Translations under genes and position numbers: made by a program | Notes under the pieces: generated by a model | What the model was told of the DNA's origin: nothing | Databases searched by the model: none | Seen by the model: only the letters and a program-made list of their open reading frames with translations | Part shown: one piece after another, positions 42,494 to 47,908 of the stretch | How the letters are laid out: each line of letters begins with the position of its first letter | Numbering within the stretch: position 1 is the stretch's first letter | Origin: Massilia pinisoli | GTDB lineage: Bacteria > Pseudomonadota > Gammaproteobacteria > Burkholderiales > Burkholderiaceae_D | DNA length: 47,908 bases | NCBI RefSeq assembly: GCF_024753285.1 | Contig: NZ_JANUGW010000033.1 | Span: 1-47,908 of the forward strand | Direction: 5' to 3'

Positions 42494-43630
42494 TCAGGCT
42501 CCCTTCTGCGCGAGTTTGAGGGCGCGCGTGATGTCGTCGACGAGGTCGTCCGTGTCTTCCAGGCCGATTGCCAGGTGGACCATGCCGGCGCCGTCGCTCG
42601 ATGCCAGCGAGCGCGGGCCGCCGAGCGCATCGCCGCGGCCGACGAGCTGCAACGCGCGGAGGAAGCGGCCGGCCGCTGCGGGGCCGCCCTGCAGCGAGAA
42701 CGGGACGACGGCGCCGCAGCCGCGCGCCAGCAGTCGACGGGCGAGTTCGTGGTCGGGATGGCCTTCGAGGTCCGGATACGCAACCTGCACGACCGCCGGA
42801 TGGTGAACGAGCGCCTCCGCGACCTTGCGCGCACCGGCGACGTGGCGCTCCATGCGCACGCCCAACGTGTCGAGCCCGCGCAGCACGCCGGCCGCATCGT
42901 GCGCGCCGAGCACGGCGCCGAAGTCGGCCAGCCCTGCGTGGCGCGCCGCAAGGGCGAACGCGCCCACCGTGGATTCCTCGGCAAACACCCGTCCGTCGAA
43001 GCGGGCGTCCGGTTCGCACAGGCCGGGATAGCGCCCCGTACGCGCATGGGCGGCGTGCCAGTCGAACGTCCCGCCGTCGACGAGCAGCCCGCCCGCCGCG
43101 CCGGCCTGGCCGGCAAGGAAGCCGGCGGCGTGGACGACGAGGTCGGCGCCTTGGTCGAACGCCGTCAGGAGCCACGGCGTCGCGAGCGTCGCGTCGACGA
43201 GCAGCGGCAGGTCGTGCTCGTGCGCGATGGCCGCGACGTGCGGGATGTCCAGCACCTCGAGGCCCGGATGGCCGAGGGCCGCGCCGACCAGCACGCGCGT
43301 CTCCGGCCGGATGGCGCTGCGCCAGGCGTCGGGGTCGCGCGGGTCGACGAACGTCGTCGTCACGCCGAAGCGCGCGAGCCCGTGCGCCAGCAGCGCGGCC
43401 GCGTCGGGACGCATCGTGCGCGCGGCAACGACGTGGTGGCCGGCGCCGGCGAGCGTCGCGAGCGCGAGGTGCAGGGCGGCCTGGCCGCTCGCGGTCGCGA
43501 TGCCTGCAACACCCCCTTCGAGGGCGGCGATGCGCTCTTCCAGCACGGCGGCGGCGGTGGGGCCGCTTGGCGCGCCGGCGGCCGTGTGCAGCGCGAGGGT
43601 GGTGAAGCCGGGATACCTGGGTCCGCTCAT
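42494..43630 (-). CDS. Degenerate Cys/Met-metabolism PLP-fold protein lacking the catalytic lysine
   Basis: A 378-residue relative of O-acetylhomoserine sulfhydrylase/cystathionine gamma-synthase. Conserved relics are LEERIAALEGG, ASGQAAL, VDATLATP (Asp146) and DLVVHAAGFLAG. In active relatives the last block reads HSATKF, with Lys forming the PLP Schiff base; here the aligned residue is Phe171, and there is no lysine nearby. The N-terminal segment holding the Tyr-x-Arg phosphate-binding motif is missing (about 40 residues shorter), and the carboxylate-binding Arg of the RLSVGIE block is His (GMVHLAIGLED). The frame is intact with AGGA about ten bases before ATG 43630, so it looks like a maintained pseudoenzyme rather than a broken gene. 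It precedes the hydrolase gene by one base. Confidence 0.85.
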   Translation of the reverse strand: MSGPRYPGFTTLALHTAAGAPSGPTAAAVLEERIAALEGGVAGIATASGQAALHLALATLAGAGHHVVAARTMRPDAAALLAHGLARFGVTTTFVDPRDPDAWRSAIRPETRVLVGAALGHPGLEVLDIPHVAAIAHEHDLPLLVDATLATPWLLTAFDQGADLVVHAAGFLAGQAGAAGGLLVDGGTFDWHAAHARTGRYPGLCEPDARFDGRVFAEESTVGAFALAARHAGLADFGAVLGAHDAAGVLRGLDTLGVRMERHVAGARKVAEALVHHPAVVQVAYPDLEGHPDHELARRLLARGCGAVVPFSLQGGPAAAGRFLRALQLVGRGDALGGPRSLASSDGAGMVHLAIGLEDTDDLVDDITRALKLAQKGA

Positions 43631-43821
43631 GGCATGCTGTTCCTGTATGACGAAGACGGCGCATGCTAGCATCCGATAGCGCTAACCGTTACATTTAATC
43701 ATCATGATGGTGCGCTGTGCACGGTTGCAGGGCATAAAGCTGGATTTTTCGGGTTGCTTAGGCTAGAGTCAAATTTATGAAATACACAACGCAGCACGCA
43801 TCTCCAATCAAGGGGGTCCAA

Positions 43822-44277
43822 ATGAAGGTATCGGAAATCCTGCAGGTCAAGGGCGACATTCTGTACACCGTGTCGCCGGACACCGACCTGGCGAACGCCG
43901 CCGCCACGATGGCCGAGCGCGACATCGGCTCGCTCGTCGTGATGGAATACGGCGACCTGGTCGGCATGTTGACCTTCCGCGAGGTCATCAAGGCCTTGCA
44001 TGCGCATGGCGGCTCGCTCGAGTCGGCGGGCACCGTGCGCAAGCACATGGACGACAGCCCGATCACCGTCACGCCGGACACCGAAGTCAACGAAGTACGC
44101 CGCATCATGCTGGAAAAGCACGCGCGCTACCTGCCCGTCATGAACGCACGCACCTTGCTGGGCGTGATCTCGTTCTACGACGTCGCGAAGGCCGTGCTGG
44201 AAGCGCAGAGCTTCGAGAACCGCATGCTCAAGGCCTATATCCGCGACTGGCCCGCGGAGCAGATGGCCGAGGATTGA
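43822..44277 (+). CDS. CBS-domain-pair protein
   Basis: A 151-residue cytoplasmic protein made of two CBS domains (about 8-63 and 72-130), a fold that binds adenosine nucleotides and senses energy state. Each repeat shows the usual pattern (GDILYTVSPDTDLANAAATM, GSLVVMEYGDLVGMLTFREV; then PITVTPDTEVNEVRRIM, RYLPVMNARTLLGVISFYDV). There is no fused catalytic domain. The ATG at 43822 has AGGGGG five bases upstream; the in-frame ATG at 43777 has none. Divergent from the PLP-fold gene across a 191-bp spacer that holds a CATCATGATG palindrome at 43700-43709 and no obvious promoter. Confidence 0.9.
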   Translation: MKVSEILQVKGDILYTVSPDTDLANAAATMAERDIGSLVVMEYGDLVGMLTFREVIKALHAHGGSLESAGTVRKHMDDSPITVTPDTEVNEVRRIMLEKHARYLPVMNARTLLGVISFYDVAKAVLEAQSFENRMLKAYIRDWPAEQMAED

Positions 44278-44340
44278 CGTCCCCGACCGTTTGATCAATG
44301 GCGCGGCGCGACCGCGCCGTTGTCGTTGGTCGCGTTCAGA

Positions 44341-46581
44341 TCACGCGGCGCGCGTCCGCGCATCGCTGGCCAGCCATTCGATGAGCGCTGAGGGCGCCAG
44401 CGGCCGCGCGAACAGATAACCCTGCGCCAGCGGGCAGCCGAGCGTCTGCAGGATCTGCGCCTGACGCTCGTCTTCGACACCCTCGGCAATGATCGACAGG
44501 CCGAGGTTGCGCCCCAGCTCGATCACCATCTCGGCGATGCTGCTGCCGCGCGCCGCGTCCGTGATCTCGGTGACGAACGTGCGGTCAATCTTCAGCCGGT
44601 CCACACACAGGCGCTGCAAGTAGGACAGCGACGAGAATCCCGTCCCGAAGTCGTCGATGGCGATCGACACGCCCGTCCGCTTGATTTCCGCGAGGCGCTC
44701 GATCAGCAGGTCCGGCTCTTCCATCGCCATCGATTCCGTGATTTCCAGTTCCACGCGTTCCGGCGGCGCGCCGGTGTCGTCCAATGCCTGGCGCAGCATG
44801 TCGATGAAGTGCGGGTGGCGGAACTGGACTTGCGAGACGTTGATCGACATCGTGAAGTCGAGGTAGCCGGCCGCGCGCACGCGCACGAGTTCCGCGCACG
44901 CTTCGCGCAGCACCCAGGCGCCGATGTCGATGATCAGCCCGGAGTATTCGGCGATGGGAATGAAGCGGTCGGGCGGCACGAAGCGGCCGTCTTCCGTGCG
45001 CCAGCGCAGCAGGGCTTCGGCGCCGTACGCGCGGCGCGCGGCCAGTTCGACCTGCGGCTGGTAGGCAAGGAACAGTTCGCCGCGGGCGAAGCCGGTGCGC
45101 AGTGCGTGCATCAGCCGGACGCGCTCGCGGATCTCCACACCCATGCCGCGCGAAAAATAGAAATGGCCGCCGCGCCGCTGGCTCTTCGCGCGCTTCAAGG
45201 CGATGTCGGCGTCCTTCAGCGCGTCGCCCGCGTTGCCGTCGTGCTCGACGAGACGGACGAGGCCCAGCGTGGCCGACACCTGCACGTCCTGGCCTTCGAT
45301 GGAGAACGGCGCCGCGAACAGGTCCTGCATGGCGGCCGGGTCGATGAGATCGGCCTGGCCCAGCAGGCTGAAGATGTCGCCGCCGATCCGCGCCAGCGCG
45401 AGACCCGCGTCCAGGCGCGCACGCAGGCGCTGGGCGACCGCGACGAGCAGGGCGTCGCCGAACTGGTGGCCGAGCGCGTCGTTCGTTTCCGAAAATTGGT
45501 CGATGTCGACGAGGCACAGCGTGGCGTCGGCGCCGGCCTGCAGACTGTCGTCGACGAGTTCGACGAGGCGCGTCCGGTTCGGCAGGCCCGTCAGCGGATC
45601 GTAGAACGCGGCACGGTGCAGGTCCGTCATCAGCGCCACGTTGTCCAGGCCGACGGCGATGCTGCTCGTGAAGACGTCGACAAGGCCGCGGCGCATGTCG
45701 TCCAGCGGCCGCGTCAGGCGCACCCAGGCGGCGAAGTCGGCATGCGCCTTGCCGGGAAAGTACAAGGCAAGGTGATCGTCATGGTACAGGTTGCGGCGTT
45801 CGGCGAGCGCCTGCGCGAGGGCCGCCGTCGGGCCGTCCGCGCCGGCGGCCAGCATGCCGTCGCGCGCGAGTTCGGCACTCGGGCCGCAACTGGCCAGCAC
45901 GTGCCAGGCGACGCTTGCGGCGCCCGGCGGGCAGGCGCACAGCAGGCCATCGGCCAGCTGGCCGGCGAGGGCGGCCACTTCGCGCAGGATGCCGAGGGTC
46001 ATCTCGCCGACGGAGTGCAGGGCCATCAGCTCCGTGTTCGCGCGCACGACCTCGGCCAGGCCCGTGCGGCTGTCTTCCAGCGCGTGGATCTGCTCGTAGG
46101 CGCGGATCGCCGCGGCCACGCTCGTGTACAGCTTCGTGCGCGTGAGTTCCGATTTCGTGCGGTAGTCGTTGATGTCGTAGCCGCGGATGGCGTCCATCTC
46201 GGGCGCGTAGCCGGGCTGGCCCGTGCGCAGGATGATGCGCACGTCGTGGCGCCCCAAGGTGTCGCGCACGTGGCGCACGAGGTGCAGGCCGGCGTCCGGC
46301 GCCTCCATCACGACGTCGAGGAGGATCACGGCGATGTCGTGCTCGCGTTCCAGTACCGCCTTCGCTTCGGCGGCCGAGTAGACGTGCAGGAACGCCAGCG
46401 GCCGGCCATGCATCTCGAGACTGCCCAGCGCGAACGTCGTCGTCGAATGGACGTCGGCGTCGTCGTCGACGATCAACACCCGCCACGCATGGCCGCCGTC
46501 GGAAGCGATGGCCGGCGTCTCGTCTGCGAACACCAGGTCATCGTCCTGTGCGGCGCCCTGGGGCGTGTTCGATGCGGGCAT
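44341..46581 (-). CDS. REC-DUF3369-GGDEF-EAL cyclic-di-GMP phosphodiesterase
   Basis: A 746-residue cytoplasmic signalling protein. Receiver domain at about 34-150 (VLIVDDDADVHS, phospho-acceptor in VILLDVVMEAPDAG), DUF3369 at about 170-320, GGDEF at about 325-480, EAL at about 490-740. The GGDEF active-site motif is degenerate (GGDIF), so cyclase activity is unlikely. The EAL side keeps EALLRW, INVSQVQFR, ELEITES, IDDFGTG and EGVED, so it should hydrolyse cyclic-di-GMP, controlled by phosphorylation. No partner kinase is adjacent. ATG 46581 has CTGGAG nine bases upstream. Confidence 0.94.
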   Translation of the reverse strand: MPASNTPQGAAQDDDLVFADETPAIASDGGHAWRVLIVDDDADVHSTTTFALGSLEMHGRPLAFLHVYSAAEAKAVLEREHDIAVILLDVVMEAPDAGLHLVRHVRDTLGRHDVRIILRTGQPGYAPEMDAIRGYDINDYRTKSELTRTKLYTSVAAAIRAYEQIHALEDSRTGLAEVVRANTELMALHSVGEMTLGILREVAALAGQLADGLLCACPPGAASVAWHVLASCGPSAELARDGMLAAGADGPTAALAQALAERRNLYHDDHLALYFPGKAHADFAAWVRLTRPLDDMRRGLVDVFTSSIAVGLDNVALMTDLHRAAFYDPLTGLPNRTRLVELVDDSLQAGADATLCLVDIDQFSETNDALGHQFGDALLVAVAQRLRARLDAGLALARIGGDIFSLLGQADLIDPAAMQDLFAAPFSIEGQDVQVSATLGLVRLVEHDGNAGDALKDADIALKRAKSQRRGGHFYFSRGMGVEIRERVRLMHALRTGFARGELFLAYQPQVELAARRAYGAEALLRWRTEDGRFVPPDRFIPIAEYSGLIIDIGAWVLREACAELVRVRAAGYLDFTMSINVSQVQFRHPHFIDMLRQALDDTGAPPERVELEITESMAMEEPDLLIERLAEIKRTGVSIAIDDFGTGFSSLSYLQRLCVDRLKIDRTFVTEITDAARGSSIAEMVIELGRNLGLSIIAEGVEDERQAQILQTLGCPLAQGYLFARPLAPSALIEWLASDARTRAA

Positions 46582-46664
46582 GTGCTGCGTCTCCAGGTAA
46601 GCTCGGTGGTTGCGAACAAGTATATATGCAATGCTATCAATTCAGGCAAGAAACTTCCACAGGG

Positions 46665-46706
46665 CAACATTTTTGTTGAGGTGGAGGGGCATTTGCCCGC
46701 CCACCT
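46665..46706. repeat. Two adjacent hairpins upstream of aroC
   Basis: CAACA-TTTT-TGTTG (46665-46678) is followed at once by a two-part stem, AGGTGG..GGGC-ATTT-GCCC..CCACCT (46679-46706). The second covers the possible -35 of the aroC promoter. They could form an operator, or end a transcript. They lie in the 176-bp spacer between the EAL gene and aroC. Confidence 0.45.
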
Positions 46707-46723
46707 GTCCATGCTGGTAAAAT
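46693..46723 (+). promoter_or_regulatory. Possible extended -10 promoter for aroC
   Basis: TGGTAAAAT (46715-46723) is an extended -10 element; TTGCCC (46693-46698) lies 19 bases upstream as a poor -35. Transcription would start near 46730, about 28 bases before the aroC ATG. Confidence 0.45.
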
Positions 46724-46757
46724 CTTTCATTCCATTCGCACAACCCAACGAGAATCC

Positions 46758-47852
46758 ATGTCCGGCAACACATTTGGCAAGCTGTTTTCCGTCACCACTT
46801 TCGGCGAGTCGCACGGTCCCGCAATCGGCTGCGTGATCGACGGTTGTCCGCCGGGACTGGCGCTGTCCGAAGCGGACATCCAGCCGGAGCTGGACCGCCG
46901 CAAGCCGGGCACGTCGCGCCACGTGACCCAGCGCCAGGAGGCCGACCAGGTCAAGATCCTGTCCGGCGTCTACGAGGGGGTGACGACGGGCACGCCGATC
47001 GCGCTGCTGATCGAGAACACGGACCAGCGCAGCAAGGACTACGGCAACATCGCCGACACGTTCCGCCCCGGCCACGCCGATTACACCTACTGGCACAAGT
47101 ACGGCGTGCGCGACCCGCGCGGCGGCGGCCGCTCGTCGGCCCGCCTGACGGCGCCCGTCGTGGGTGCCGGCGCCATCGCCAAGAAATGGATGCGCGAAAA
47201 ATTCGGCACCGAATTCATGGGGTGCATGAGCCAGCTGGGCGACATCGCCGTGCCGTTCGAGGATTTCAAGCATGTGCACGCCAACCCGTTCTTCGCCGCC
47301 ACGTCCGACGCCGACCTGATCGCGCGCATGGAAGCGGCGATGGACGACCTGCGCCGCGCCGGCGATTCGATCGGCGCGCGCATCGACGTCGTCGCGAAGA
47401 ACGTCCCGGTGGGCCTTGGCCAGCCGATCTACGACAAGCTGGACGCGGACATCGCCTTTGCCATGATGGGTATCAACGCCGTGAAGGGCGTCGAGATCGG
47501 CGCCGGCTTCCATTCCGTCATGCAGAAGGGTTCCGAGCACGGCGACGAGCTGACGCCGGAAGGTTTCGTGGGTAACAACGCGGGCGGCGTGCTGGGCGGG
47601 ATTTCGACAGGCCAGGACATCACCGTGTCGATCGCCATCAAGCCCACGTCATCGATCCGCACGCCGCGCCGCTCGATCGACAAGGCCGGCAATCTCGTGT
47701 CGGTCGAGACGTTCGGGCGCCACGACCCGTGCGTGGGCATCCGTGCGACGCCGATCGCGGAAGCGATGCTGGCGCTCGTGCTGATCGACCACGCGCTGAT
47801 GCACCGCGCCCAGTGCGGCGACGTGCACGTCGATACGCCGCGCCTGCGCTGA
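46758..47852 (+). CDS. aroC: Chorismate synthase
   Basis: Final enzyme of the shikimate pathway, converting EPSP to chorismate with reduced FMN. The 364-residue length is typical. Signatures: GESHGPAIGCVIDGCPPG (residues 17-34), RPGHADYTYWHKYG, GGGRSSARLTAPVVGAGAIAKK, GGISTGQ and the C-terminal GRHDPCVGIRATPIAEAM. All FMN- and substrate-binding blocks look intact. The ATG at 46758 begins the standard MSGNTFGKLFSVTTFGESHG. It appears monocistronic here, ending at a strong terminator. Confidence 0.98.
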   Translation: MSGNTFGKLFSVTTFGESHGPAIGCVIDGCPPGLALSEADIQPELDRRKPGTSRHVTQRQEADQVKILSGVYEGVTTGTPIALLIENTDQRSKDYGNIADTFRPGHADYTYWHKYGVRDPRGGGRSSARLTAPVVGAGAIAKKWMREKFGTEFMGCMSQLGDIAVPFEDFKHVHANPFFAATSDADLIARMEAAMDDLRRAGDSIGARIDVVAKNVPVGLGQPIYDKLDADIAFAMMGINAVKGVEIGAGFHSVMQKGSEHGDELTPEGFVGNNAGGVLGGISTGQDITVSIAIKPTSSIRTPRRSIDKAGNLVSVETFGRHDPCVGIRATPIAEAMLALVLIDHALMHRAQCGDVHVDTPRLR

Positions 47853-47866
47853 ACGCAGGATCGCAT

Positions 47867-47902
47867 AACGAAAAAGGCGCCTGTCACGGCGCCTTTTTCG
47901 TT
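47867..47902. terminator. Strong intrinsic terminator after aroC
   Basis: A perfect 14-bp stem (AACGAAAAAGGCGC / GCGCCTTTTTCGTT) with an 8-base loop, 14 bases after the aroC stop. The A-tract and T-tract flanks make it usable from both directions. Confidence 0.92.
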
Positions 47903-47908
47903 GGCGGG

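Noticed and set aside
44305..44318. GGCGCG-AC-CGCGCC hairpin between the CBS and EAL genes as a terminator
   Set aside because: The loop is only two bases and there is no proper T-tract; such GC palindromes are common by chance here.
44809..46836. 675-residue frame antisense to the EAL gene and reaching aroC
   Set aside because: Shadow composition, and it crosses the aroC promoter region and start in another frame.

Overview
This window looks like a chromosomal segment of a high-GC betaproteobacterium, most likely Oxalobacteraceae (Massilia/Janthinobacterium-like). That is inferred from the codon use, the protein families and the gene order recJ-rpfE / lolC-lolD-tatD / comEC, dcd-decarboxylase and wrbA-yihY. 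No species can be named from sequence alone. No rRNA, tRNA, CRISPR array, transposase or integrase was seen. Coding density is very high: the largest gene-free stretches are about 290 bp (18915-19204), 259 bp (5755-6013) and 228 bp (25992-26219), so no gap exceeds 300 bp.

Region by region. (1) 48-5754: recJ and an RpfE-like gene (minus strand, overlapping), divergent from the lipoprotein-sorting ABC genes lolC-lolD and a TatD-family hydrolase. (2) 6014-13451: a type VI secretion (T6SS) effector cassette lying between tatD and comEC. It has a VgrG spike with a C-terminal transthyretin-like tail, an LCAT-like alpha/beta-hydrolase lipase effector, and two tandem Tli4-like immunity genes, the first carrying two extra Cys/Trp-rich repeats. 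The middle of this cassette looks richer in A+T than its flanks. No T6SS structural genes are present, so this is an orphan spike/effector/immunity island. (3) 13479-18914: comEC, then a B-box zinc-finger membrane protein and a rhomboid protease that converge and overlap tail to tail. (4) 19205-22046: a Cpx-like envelope-stress system (kinase, regulator and a divergent Spy/CpxP-like periplasmic protein) with a perfect CpxR-type box between the divergent genes. (5) 22186-28137: an alpha/beta hydrolase, dcd, a biodegradative-type arginine/lysine/ornithine decarboxylase, and the thyA-folA-DUF4337 operon. Dcd, ThyA and FolA together serve dTMP synthesis. (6) 28212-31404: a threonine aldolase and a dCache chemoreceptor. 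(7) 31560-39904: a long minus-strand run with tight or overlapping junctions: wrbA, DUF2069, a D-2-hydroxyacid dehydrogenase, DUF4124, a large FtsX-type permease, an AttH/CrtC-like lipocalin and an MsbA-type ABC exporter. (8) 39979-47852: YihY, a DUF962 protein, an alpha/beta hydrolase, a PLP-fold protein that lacks its catalytic lysine, a CBS-domain protein, a REC-DUF3369-GGDEF-EAL protein and chorismate synthase, ending in a strong terminator.

The most notable points are the T6SS lipase module with its modular immunity proteins, the apparent PLP pseudoenzyme at 42494-43630, the B-box/rhomboid pair, the Cpx box, and the FtsX/AttH pair that lacks an adjacent ATPase.
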